Assembly: GCA_014240365.1 (NCBI GenBank)
Contig: JAAZXC010000004.1
Coordinates: forward strand, 1 to 56,020
Length of the DNA: 56,020 bases
Direction of reading: 5' to 3'
DNA from: Acidimicrobiales bacterium
GTDB taxonomy: Bacteria; Actinomycetota; Acidimicrobiia; Acidimicrobiales; MedAcidi-G1
A program made the position numbers and the translations under genes. How positions within the stretch are numbered: the first letter of the stretch is position 1; every line of letters starts with the position of its first letter. Below, in pieces: positions 32,120-39,495 of the stretch. The notes below the pieces were generated by a model, which saw only the letters and a list, made by a program, of their open reading frames with translations, was not told where the DNA came from and ran no database searches.

Positions 32120-33151
32120 ATGACCACCACCAACGGCACCGCCCCGGAACCGCCGCTGCTACACGGCGTGTGCGCCGCCATGTGCAGCCCGTTCGACGAC
32201 TCCGGCGAGTCGCTCGACGAGGGGCGACTGCGTGACCACGTCGAGAGCCTCCTCGACGCCGGCATCCACGGCCTGGTGCTGGCCGCCGGCACCGGCGAGT
32301 TCGCCTTCCTCTCGACCGACGAGAAACGCCGCGTCTTTGAGATCGGCATCGAACAGGTGGCAGGCCGCATCCCGGTCATCTGTCAGACGTCGGCGATAAC
32401 CACCGTGGACGCCATAGAGAACTCCCGGGCTGCAATCGACCTGGGAGCCAGCGCCGTGATGGTCCTCCCCCCGTACTTCGAGGGGCCGTTCGAACGCGGG
32501 GTCATGTACCACTACGAGAAGCTGGCGCGGGCCATCGACGCCCCCATCGTCCTCTACAACATCCCCGCACAGTCCGGCTTCGACATCACCCCGGACCTGT
32601 ACCGGAAGCTCATAGCCATGGAGAACATCGACTACATCAAGGACTCGACAGGCGACCTGATCCGCATCCAGCAGTTGCTGGGCATAGGCGGCCACGTGCT
32701 CTCCGGAACCGATCCACTGGCCCCGTACGCCCTCATGGCCGGTTCAGCAGGCTGGATCTGGGGCGCCGCCAACGTCATGCCGCACGAGTGCGTGGCCCTC
32801 TACGACCACATCACCGCCGGTCGCCACCTCGAGGCACTCGAACTCTGGAACCGGATGCTGCCAGCCAACCTGTTCTTCTGGGACAACGCCGTGGACGCCG
32901 AGTACAACGTGGCGGTCAAGACGGCCACCAACATGGTCGGCCGGCCGGTGGGCCCGTGCCGTCGCCCGGTAATGCCCATGACCCGCCGGGGTCGCGTATC
33001 GCTGAGCGCTGCCCTCTCCACGCTGCCGACCAATCGGGTGGACCGTGACCGCCTGGTGTTCCGGGAATGGGACGATGAACGCGACTGGCTGGTACGCATG
33101 ACCGACCGGGCAGGAGTTGGCAGGACGATCCCGACGAGGAGCACCCGATGA
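32120..33151 (+). CDS. Dihydrodipicolinate synthase (DapA)-family class I aldolase/lyase
   Basis: A 343-residue TIM-barrel lyase of the DapA/N-acetylneuraminate lyase family. The Schiff-base lysine is Lys174 (NIDYIKDSTGD) and the tyrosine of the proton relay is in VLYNIPAQSG. The GTGEFAFLSTDEKRRVFEI segment replaces the strict DapA GTTGE sequence, so a catabolic role (deaminase, dehydratase or aldolase on a 2-oxo acid) is more likely than lysine synthesis. It has an extended C-terminus, about 40 residues longer than DapA. It overlaps the aldehyde dehydrogenase by 4 bases, so its product may be the aldehyde substrate of that enzyme, as in hydroxyproline or sugar-acid pathways. Confidence 0.87.
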   Translation: MTTTNGTAPEPPLLHGVCAAMCSPFDDSGESLDEGRLRDHVESLLDAGIHGLVLAAGTGEFAFLSTDEKRRVFEIGIEQVAGRIPVICQTSAITTVDAIENSRAAIDLGASAVMVLPPYFEGPFERGVMYHYEKLARAIDAPIVLYNIPAQSGFDITPDLYRKLIAMENIDYIKDSTGDLIRIQQLLGIGGHVLSGTDPLAPYALMAGSAGWIWGAANVMPHECVALYDHITAGRHLEALELWNRMLPANLFFWDNAVDAEYNVAVKTATNMVGRPVGPCRRPVMPMTRRGRVSLSAALSTLPTNRVDRDRLVFREWDDERDWLVRMTDRAGVGRTIPTRSTR

Positions 33152-34644
33152 CCACCGACCTTGCAGATCCGACGGCCCTGGCGGCATCCGTGCAGCCACC
33201 GACGCGGGCCCTCATCGGGGGCCGCAGCGTGGAGTCGGCCAGCGGACGGACCTTCGCCACCCTGAATCCGGCCACCGGTCGCGAGCTGGCCCAGGTCTCC
33301 GAGTGCGATGCCACAGACGTGGATCGTGCCGTCGCCGCGGCACGGGTCGCCTTCGAGGAGGGACCCTGGGGTCGCATGGCGCCCGCTGACCGCAAGCTGT
33401 TGCTGCTGCGGTTCGCCAGCCTGGTGGAGGCCCACACCGACGAGCTCGCCATCATCGAGACGCTGGAGGGAGGCAAGCCGATCAGCGACTGCTCGGGGAT
33501 CGACGTCCCCGACCTGGTGATGACCCTGCGTTGGCATGCCGAGGCGTGCGACAAGCTCTACGACCAGCTCTCGCCGTCAGGCCCCGGCAAGGTCGGGATG
33601 GTGGTCCGCGAGCCCGTCGGTGTGGTCGGCGCCGTGCTGCCCTGGAACTACCCGCTGATGATGGCCGGCTGGAAGATCGGCCCGATCCTGGCGGCCGGCA
33701 ACACGTGCGTAGTGAAGCCGGCGGAGCAGACCTCCATGTCGACCATCCGGGTGGCCGAACTAGCGGTCGAGGCCGGGATCCCGGACGGCGTCCTGAACGT
33801 GGTCCCGGGGTTCGGCGAAACGGCCGGCGCAGCGATCGGACTGCATCCGGACGTGGACTGCGTTGCCTTCACCGGATCCACCGAAGTGGGGCGCCACTTC
33901 CTCCGCTACTCGGCCGACTCCAACCTCAAGGAGGTACTGCTGGAATGTGGCGGCAAGAGCCCGGTCATAGTCATGGCCGACGCCGACGACCTGGATGCGG
34001 CGGCAACAGGAATCTGCGAGGGGATCTTCTGGAACGGAGGCCAGAACTGCAGCGCCAACTCACGGCTCATCGTCCAGCGCTCGGTCCGCGACGAGCTCAT
34101 GGAGCGCATCGCCGAACGCAGCAGGGACTGGGTGGTGGGCGACCCCCTGGTGCCAGAGACGACCGTGGGAGCCATGATCGAGGAGACCCACATGGACAAG
34201 GTGCTGGGCCACATCGCGGACGCTCACGCAGCCGGCTCTACGTGTGCCGTCGGTGGCAACCGGGTGCGCGTGGAGAGCGGTGGGTGGTTCGTGGAGCCCA
34301 CCGTCTTCACGAACGTGGATCCCTCCAGCCGCCTGGCCCGCGAGGAGGTCTTCGGACCGGTCCTGGCTGTGACCACCTTCGACACGCCAGAGGAGGCCAT
34401 CCGTCTTGCCAACGACACCGACTACGGGCTGGCCGCCACCATCCACACCACCGACCTTCGCACCGCCCACCTGGCGTCACGGGCCATCCGGGCCGGAACG
34501 GTCGCCGTGAACTGCTATGGCGAAGGCGACATCACCACGCCCTTCGGCGGGTTCAAGCAGTCGGGCTTCGGTGGCCGGGACAAATCAATCGCGGCCCACG
34601 AGCAGTACACCGAGCTGAAAACCATCTGGATGGACCTTTCCTGA
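33148..34644 (+). CDS. NAD(P)-dependent aldehyde dehydrogenase, PuuC-like
   Basis: A 498-residue aldehyde dehydrogenase with all family marks: PWNYPLMMAGWKIGPILAAG, FTGSTEVG, the general-base Glu in LLECGGKSPVIV, the catalytic Cys in GGQNCSANS, and EEVFGPVLAV. The C-terminal TPFGGFKQSGFGGRDKSIAA followed by TELKTIWMDL closely resembles PuuC, the gamma-glutamyl-gamma-aminobutyraldehyde dehydrogenase of the putrescine pathway. Betaine-aldehyde and 2-oxoglutarate-semialdehyde dehydrogenases are alternatives. It overlaps the DapA-family gene and is 33 bases before another DAO-fold oxidoreductase, which could provide the aldehyde. Confidence 0.92.
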   Translation: MTTDLADPTALAASVQPPTRALIGGRSVESASGRTFATLNPATGRELAQVSECDATDVDRAVAAARVAFEEGPWGRMAPADRKLLLLRFASLVEAHTDELAIIETLEGGKPISDCSGIDVPDLVMTLRWHAEACDKLYDQLSPSGPGKVGMVVREPVGVVGAVLPWNYPLMMAGWKIGPILAAGNTCVVKPAEQTSMSTIRVAELAVEAGIPDGVLNVVPGFGETAGAAIGLHPDVDCVAFTGSTEVGRHFLRYSADSNLKEVLLECGGKSPVIVMADADDLDAAATGICEGIFWNGGQNCSANSRLIVQRSVRDELMERIAERSRDWVVGDPLVPETTVGAMIEETHMDKVLGHIADAHAAGSTCAVGGNRVRVESGGWFVEPTVFTNVDPSSRLAREEVFGPVLAVTTFDTPEEAIRLANDTDYGLAATIHTTDLRTAHLASRAIRAGTVAVNCYGEGDITTPFGGFKQSGFGGRDKSIAAHEQYTELKTIWMDLS

Positions 34645-34677
34645 TGGCAGTCCGCTGATCGGACGGGGGAGGCCACG

Positions 34678-35997
34678 ATGGGTGCCGTCACGCTCCTGCC
34701 CAGGTACGACCGGAACAACGGCTGGTTCGAGACCCTGACCGAGGTGCCACCGGCCGCACCGCTCTCCGGTCCCACGAAAGCCGACGTGGTCGTCGTGGGC
34801 GCCGGTTTCACAGGACTGGCGGCCGCCCGCAGGCTGGCCGAACTGCGTCCGGACGCCCACATCCTCCTGTTGGAGGCCGGACGCATCGGCAACAGCGCAG
34901 CGGGACGGTCGTCGGGGTTCGGCATCGACCACGCCCACAACGTCCGATCCAAGGGCTTCGCCGACACCGTCGAATTCGAGAAGCAGCAGATCGCCCTGAA
35001 CCGGGTCGGCCTCTCGTACCTCGAGGAGGCGGTGACCACCCACGGCATCGACTGCGACTGGTCGTGGACAGGCAAGACCCATGCCGCCTGTACCGACCGG
35101 GGCGCCCGGGACCTGAAGCACTTCGCCTCGACCCTGGACCGGATCGACGAGCCGTACGAACTGCTGGAGGCCGACGCCATGGTCGACCGGCTAGGTATCG
35201 ACTACTACCACCAGGGCCTCCACACGCCGGGAACCGCGCTCATGCAACCCGCTGCCCTCTGTCGGGGGCTGGCGGCCACCCTGCCGGACAACGTGGTGGT
35301 CCATGAGGAGACCCCGGTGACCTGGCTGGACGCTGGACCACCCCACGAACTGTGGACCGACGGGGGCAGCGTGCGAACCCCCGAAGTGCTCTTGGCCAAC
35401 AACGGCTTCCTGGCCGGGTTCGGCTTCTACCGAAAGCATCTCATCCCGGTCGTCACGTGGGGCTCGATGACCCGACCGTTGACCGCCGAGGAGTCGGCCT
35501 CCATCGGCGGACATCGCACCTGGGGGGTGATCCCGGCCGCCCCGTCGGGCACCACGGTGCGCCGCCTGGCCGACGGCCGGATTCTCGTACGAAACGTCTA
35601 CTCCTACAGCCGCCACTCACTGGCCGGAGGGCGCCGCCGCCAGCGGGCCGCCCGGTCCCACCGGAAGGCCTTCGAGGCTCGTTTCCCCGGCCTCACCGAC
35701 GTGCCGTTCGAGTACACGTGGGGCGGGGCGTTGAGCATGGCCCGCAACGGCGAACCGGTCTTCGGGACGCTGGCCGACGGCATCTCGGCCGCCGGCGTCC
35801 ACAACGGCACCGGGCTGAGCAGGGGCACCATCTGTGGGAAGTTGATCGCCGAGATGATGAGCGGCGAAGGCTCCGACCTTCTGGACGCCATGCTCGGTCG
35901 GGGCCGACCCAACCGCAACGTGCCCGACCCGGTCCTCGGGTGGGGCGTTGACCTGTACGCCCGCCGGCTGCGACTGCAGTCCGGTCTCGAAATGTGA
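34678..35997 (+). CDS. FAD-dependent oxidoreductase of the DAO family (third copy)
   Basis: A 439-residue flavoprotein preceded by a strong GGGGGAGG ribosome-binding site. It has ADVVVVGAGFTGLAAARRLA (about 36-55) and GNSAAGRSSGFGIDHA at the flavin. The C-terminal YTWGGALSMARNGEPVFGTL and NGTGLSRGTICGKLIAE close the fold. It is more similar in plan to PuuB than to sarcosine oxidase, and sits directly after a PuuC-like dehydrogenase. Oxidation of a gamma-glutamylated or N-methylated amine to an aldehyde or imine would fit. Substrate not identified. Confidence 0.87.
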   Translation: MGAVTLLPRYDRNNGWFETLTEVPPAAPLSGPTKADVVVVGAGFTGLAAARRLAELRPDAHILLLEAGRIGNSAAGRSSGFGIDHAHNVRSKGFADTVEFEKQQIALNRVGLSYLEEAVTTHGIDCDWSWTGKTHAACTDRGARDLKHFASTLDRIDEPYELLEADAMVDRLGIDYYHQGLHTPGTALMQPAALCRGLAATLPDNVVVHEETPVTWLDAGPPHELWTDGGSVRTPEVLLANNGFLAGFGFYRKHLIPVVTWGSMTRPLTAEESASIGGHRTWGVIPAAPSGTTVRRLADGRILVRNVYSYSRHSLAGGRRRQRAARSHRKAFEARFPGLTDVPFEYTWGGALSMARNGEPVFGTLADGISAAGVHNGTGLSRGTICGKLIAEMMSGEGSDLLDAMLGRGRPNRNVPDPVLGWGVDLYARRLRLQSGLEM

Positions 35998-36025
35998 CCC
36001 GGACTCCCGACCAATGAGGAACCCC

Positions 36026-36814
36026 ATGATCGATCCTTCGACTGGCCCGTCAATTGAACCACCGCCTGGCCCTCGGGTCGCCCTGGTGACCGGGGCGACG
36101 TCGGGCATCGGCCGGGCGTGTGCCCTGCGGCTTGCTGCCGACGGCTTCACCGTGGTGGTGGGCGGCCGTGATGCCAGCCGGGCCGCCGCCGTGGTGGCCG
36201 AGATCGAAGCCGCCGGAGGCACGGCATCGACCGCGCTGGGCGACGTAGCCCTGCCGGGCTACGGCGACGGAGCCGTCGCCTCGACGCTGGCTGTCCACGG
36301 GCGCCTCGACGTGCTGGTCAACGCTGCGGGCGTCATCACCCGGTCCGACGCCGAGGGCACCACCGACGAGGAATGGCACCGGGTCATGTCCACCAACGTG
36401 GACGGCCTGTTTCGAACCAGCCGGGCCGCTCTCCCTGCCCTGCGAGCCTCCGGTGGCGGGGCCATTGTGAACATCAGCTCCACCAACGGACTGGTCGGCG
36501 TGCCCGGCCTCGCTGCCTACTGCGCCTCCAAGGGGGCAGTCACCAACCTCACCCGGGCCATGGCGTTGGATCACGCCCACGAGGGCATTCGCGTCAACGC
36601 TGTCTGCCCGGGTGCCGTGGACACCCACATGCTGTACTCGGAGCGTGGCACCAGCATCGAGGAGGTGCGATCCATGAACATCGGCGGTATTCCCGAGGGC
36701 CGGATCCCCGGTGGCGATGAGATCGCCCACATGGTCTCGTTCCTGGCCGACGACCGTTCCCGGCACGTCAACGGCGCCAACATCAGCGTCGATGGCGGTT
36801 ACACCGCGGCATGA
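36026..36814 (+). CDS. Short-chain dehydrogenase/reductase
   Basis: A 262-residue SDR read from the ATG at 36026, 5 bases after an AGGA ribosome-binding site; the ATG at 36014 lacks one. The cofactor motif TGATSGIGRA follows the start, VNAAG and the catalytic set Ser (NISSTNGLVG), Tyr and Lys (AYCASKGAVTNLTRAM) are all present, and DGGYTAA ends the protein. It is 28 bases from both neighbours, consistent with one transcript. A secondary alcohol of the pathway is the probable substrate, not determinable here. Confidence 0.9.
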   Translation: MIDPSTGPSIEPPPGPRVALVTGATSGIGRACALRLAADGFTVVVGGRDASRAAAVVAEIEAAGGTASTALGDVALPGYGDGAVASTLAVHGRLDVLVNAAGVITRSDAEGTTDEEWHRVMSTNVDGLFRTSRAALPALRASGGGAIVNISSTNGLVGVPGLAAYCASKGAVTNLTRAMALDHAHEGIRVNAVCPGAVDTHMLYSERGTSIEEVRSMNIGGIPEGRIPGGDEIAHMVSFLADDRSRHVNGANISVDGGYTAA

Positions 36815-36842
36815 GCGACGACCGGGAAGGGACGGCTCCGAG

Positions 36843-37652
36843 GTGACGGGTCGGGCGACGGGCCGGATCGTGGTGGTCACCGGAGGCGCTCGGGGCATCG
36901 GGCGAGCCATCGTGGACCGGTTCGCCGCCGAGGGCGCCACTGTGGTCATCGGCGACCTGACCGACCCGGGTGAGCTGTTCCTTCAGAGTGACGTCGCTGC
37001 GGGCCTCGCGGTGGCCGGCCACCGCGAGTGGGTGCCCCTGGACGTCACCGACGAGATTTCGATCCTGGCGTTCTCCGAGTCGGTGGCCGCCGCCCACGGC
37101 GGCGTCGACGTGCTGGTAAACAACGCCGGGATCATGGACACCCGGGCCCTCGCCGATGAGACGGTGGCAGGCTGGGACCTCACCATGGCCGTCAATCTGC
37201 GGGGGCCGTTCCTCATGGCCAAGCACCTGGTGCCCCTCATGGAGGGCCGTGCCGATCCGGCCATCGTGAACATCGGCTCCATCGAGGGGCTGGGGGCCAA
37301 CACCTTTCACTCCTCGTACGCGGCCTCCAAGGCCGGCGTGCACGGCCTCACCCGTGCCCTGGCCGTCGAGCTCGGTCCGGCGGGAATCCGCTGCAACGCC
37401 GTGGCCCCCGGCTGGATCGACACCGAACTGAACCGGGGCTACGTCGACAAGCACCCGAATCGGGAGCAGGCGGTGGCCGACCTGGCCTCGCTACACCCGG
37501 TGGGTCGGATTGGCGACCCCACCGATGTGGCGGCCACCGTGTCCTGGCTGGCCAACCCGGACGCCGGCTTCGTAACCGGCCAGGTGGTCACCGTGGACGG
37601 TGGTCGCATGACCCGCCTGCCCATCCCCGCCTCGCTGGCCGACGACGCCTGA
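36843..37652 (+). CDS. Short-chain dehydrogenase/reductase (second of a tandem pair)
   Basis: A 269-residue SDR from the GTG at 36843, after a GGGAAGGGA stretch. It has VTGGARGIGRAI, VLVNNAGIM, Ser in NIGSIEGLGA, Tyr and Lys in SSYAASKAGVHGLTRAL, and ends with TGQVVTVDGGRM. It differs clearly from the preceding SDR, so the pair is not a recent duplication. The two may act on different hydroxyl positions or form a hetero-oligomer. It is the last gene of the run that starts with the MttB-family protein. Confidence 0.9.
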   Translation: MTGRATGRIVVVTGGARGIGRAIVDRFAAEGATVVIGDLTDPGELFLQSDVAAGLAVAGHREWVPLDVTDEISILAFSESVAAAHGGVDVLVNNAGIMDTRALADETVAGWDLTMAVNLRGPFLMAKHLVPLMEGRADPAIVNIGSIEGLGANTFHSSYAASKAGVHGLTRALAVELGPAGIRCNAVAPGWIDTELNRGYVDKHPNREQAVADLASLHPVGRIGDPTDVAATVSWLANPDAGFVTGQVVTVDGGRMTRLPIPASLADDA

Positions 37653-37676
37653 ACCGGCCGACGTTCAGCCCTCCGC

Positions 37677-38297
37677 CTACCGGTCGGGGTTATTCCAAAC
37701 GATCAGCACGGCGTTGCCACCGACCGCCGGATCCTCCATGTAGTCGGGGATTGCCCCCAGGGCCTCGAAACCGTTCTCCAGCTGGAAGCTGAGGGTCGGG
37801 TCGTAGAGCCGCCCCGCCGTCACCTCCTTCACGTACTCGTCGGCCGACATCGCGTCGATGTGGTCGGCGTAGCCGGGGATCACGCCTCCGGCCACGATCC
37901 CGGCCTTCCCGAGGCTCCGCACCACCTCCTTGCGCCGCGCGTAGAGCTGCTGTCCGATACCAAGGCGCCGGTAGCCGGGATCGACTGCGATCGTCACCCC
38001 GTAGTACCAGTCGGCGTCGGCCCGGTGGTTGCCACAGGAATTCTCCCCGACCAGGTCGTCCAGGCAGTGGTGGGGCTCGTCGAAGTCGAAGTCGATGAGG
38101 ATCCCCACGCCCATGCCGACGGGCCTGTCTCCGTCGAGAGCCACGAAGCCACCCTCTGGGAAGGTCCCGCAGAGGATGCGGATGTCGTCGACGCTGAGCA
38201 GGTCGACCATTCCGGCCGTCGGGAAGGCCGCCCGTTCGATGGCAGCCAGCTCTTCGGCCCAGCGTTCATGGATCGGCGCGTAGGTGATCTCGGGCAT
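37677..38297 (-). CDS. GNAT-family N-acetyltransferase
   Basis: A 206-residue GNAT protein. The acetyl-CoA pyrophosphate loop is in VDPGYRRLGIGQQLYARRKE, with the preceding strand YYGVTIAVDPGY and a longer C-terminal part that ends in the NGFEALGAIPDYM strand typical of the fold. The acceptor is unknown; small amines or amino acids are typical. It lies 4 bases downstream of the C45 hydrolase gene on the same strand, and the two are likely co-transcribed. Confidence 0.82.
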   Translation of the reverse strand: MPEITYAPIHERWAEELAAIERAAFPTAGMVDLLSVDDIRILCGTFPEGGFVALDGDRPVGMGVGILIDFDFDEPHHCLDDLVGENSCGNHRADADWYYGVTIAVDPGYRRLGIGQQLYARRKEVVRSLGKAGIVAGGVIPGYADHIDAMSADEYVKEVTAGRLYDPTLSFQLENGFEALGAIPDYMEDPAVGGNAVLIVWNNPDR

Positions 38298-38301
38298 CGG
38301 C

Positions 38302-39411
38302 TCAGGTGACCAACGGGACGTGGACGTACTCGTTGTGGCTGGGCAGGCCCCACACCGCCCAGAAGTCCAGGGTGCTAGGGCGCATGACCACCGCTCCGCT
38401 GGATTCGATGTGGAACGGCTCCCGGGATACCTGGCAGATGGCCCCCTCGTCGCGGGTCACGGCCATCAGGACGTGCTCGTCAATGCCGTCGCGGTCCAGC
38501 AGCTCAAGAGCCCTGGCCCGACGCCGAGTGGAACTGTCCTTCAGGACCTCGTTCTTCGGGGCCTCCCGGGCCACCGCCTCGGCCCACAGGGCGTGGTTGG
38601 TGTGAACGAGGGCGTCGTCGTCGAGCGCGACGGTGGGTCCGGCCGTCGGGAAGGCCTCGATCATGTGGCCCTCCCCGCTGGCATCGAACACCAGGAAGCT
38701 GTGGGCACCGGCCAGGTCGGCGGCGAGGATCGCATCGCGGGCCGCTGCCGCCGAGTCCTGCAGCAGGGCATCTCGCACGACCGAGGTCCACATGACGCCC
38801 GGGCATCCATCGGTGGCGACGAGGTTGTTGATCCCCACGCACACCCCGGCCTCGTTCATCCCGATCTGTCCGACGCACCCCGTGGTGGTGAACACCAGCG
38901 CCGCCGGGCCGCCGTCGGGCCGGATCCGGAGAAGCACCACGTGCTGCGTGGCGCTGTCGTGCATATCCCAGGTCTGGCCGTAGAAGCCCTGCCCATCGCA
39001 TCGGTGGTCCGGGACGATGAACGCCGTGCAGTCGTCCTCGACCACCTCGTCGGGATGTGGTCCTCCGACCACTGCACGCACGGTGTCCACGAAGTCGGTG
39101 AAGCCGCCGACCACGACAGCCTCCTCGGGCGTGATCCCGGCACCTTCGGCAATGCCGCACATCTCGGCGTAGAGGCTGGGCGAATGGGCCTCGTGGGCCG
39201 GAAGGCAGGAACGGGCGATGTCGAGGACGTCGCCACGGCCGATCTCACCGCCTGCCCAGAACTCGGAGCCAGCCAGCCGGACACGCTCAGCGGCATATGT
39301 CCGGATCTCCTCGGCGTGGGCCGCTCCGTGGGCGTTGCCCATCGCCGCCGGGCTGCCGGCCAGGTCCAGGATCCGCATCGGGGGTCGTCTCACTGCGTCA
39401 GTCTTACCCAT
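38302..39411 (-). CDS. C45-family Ntn-hydrolase (isopenicillin N acyltransferase-like)
   Basis: A 369-residue protein read from the ATG at 39411; the ATG at 39378 (MRILDLAGSP) is the alternative. It matches the C45/acyl-CoA:6-aminopenicillanate acyltransferase fold. The pro-segment precedes the nucleophile in VVEDDCTAFIV, so autocleavage before the Cys (about residue 128) would free it as the N-terminal nucleophile. The core GQTWDMHDSA, FTTTGCVGQIGMNEAGVCVG and NHALW follows. Relatives act as amidases, acylases or transfer enzymes on small N-acyl compounds. With the neighbouring GNAT it could process N-acylated amino acids or amines. A dyad over the predicted -10 element lies just upstream. 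Confidence 0.8.
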   Translation of the reverse strand: MGKTDAVRRPPMRILDLAGSPAAMGNAHGAAHAEEIRTYAAERVRLAGSEFWAGGEIGRGDVLDIARSCLPAHEAHSPSLYAEMCGIAEGAGITPEEAVVVGGFTDFVDTVRAVVGGPHPDEVVEDDCTAFIVPDHRCDGQGFYGQTWDMHDSATQHVVLLRIRPDGGPAALVFTTTGCVGQIGMNEAGVCVGINNLVATDGCPGVMWTSVVRDALLQDSAAAARDAILAADLAGAHSFLVFDASGEGHMIEAFPTAGPTVALDDDALVHTNHALWAEAVAREAPKNEVLKDSSTRRRARALELLDRDGIDEHVLMAVTRDEGAICQVSREPFHIESSGAVVMRPSTLDFWAVWGLPSHNEYVHVPLVT

Positions 39412-39455
39412 CGCCCACTCGTGAGCAAGCGTTTCATTCGTAACCTCATGCTTGG

Positions 39456-39472
39456 ACAACGATTTTAGTTGT
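39456..39472 (-). promoter_or_regulatory. Dyad embracing the -10 element of the C45 hydrolase promoter
   Basis: On the minus strand ACAAC-TAAAATC-GTTGT (17 bases) places a TAAAAT -10-like hexamer (39462-39467) inside a perfect 5-base inverted repeat. Transcription would start near 39455, about 45 bases before the chosen start. A repressor bound to the dyad would block the promoter. No clear -35 element is visible. Confidence 0.4.
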
Positions 39473-39495
39473 GACCGTAGGTGTAGATGGGTGAT

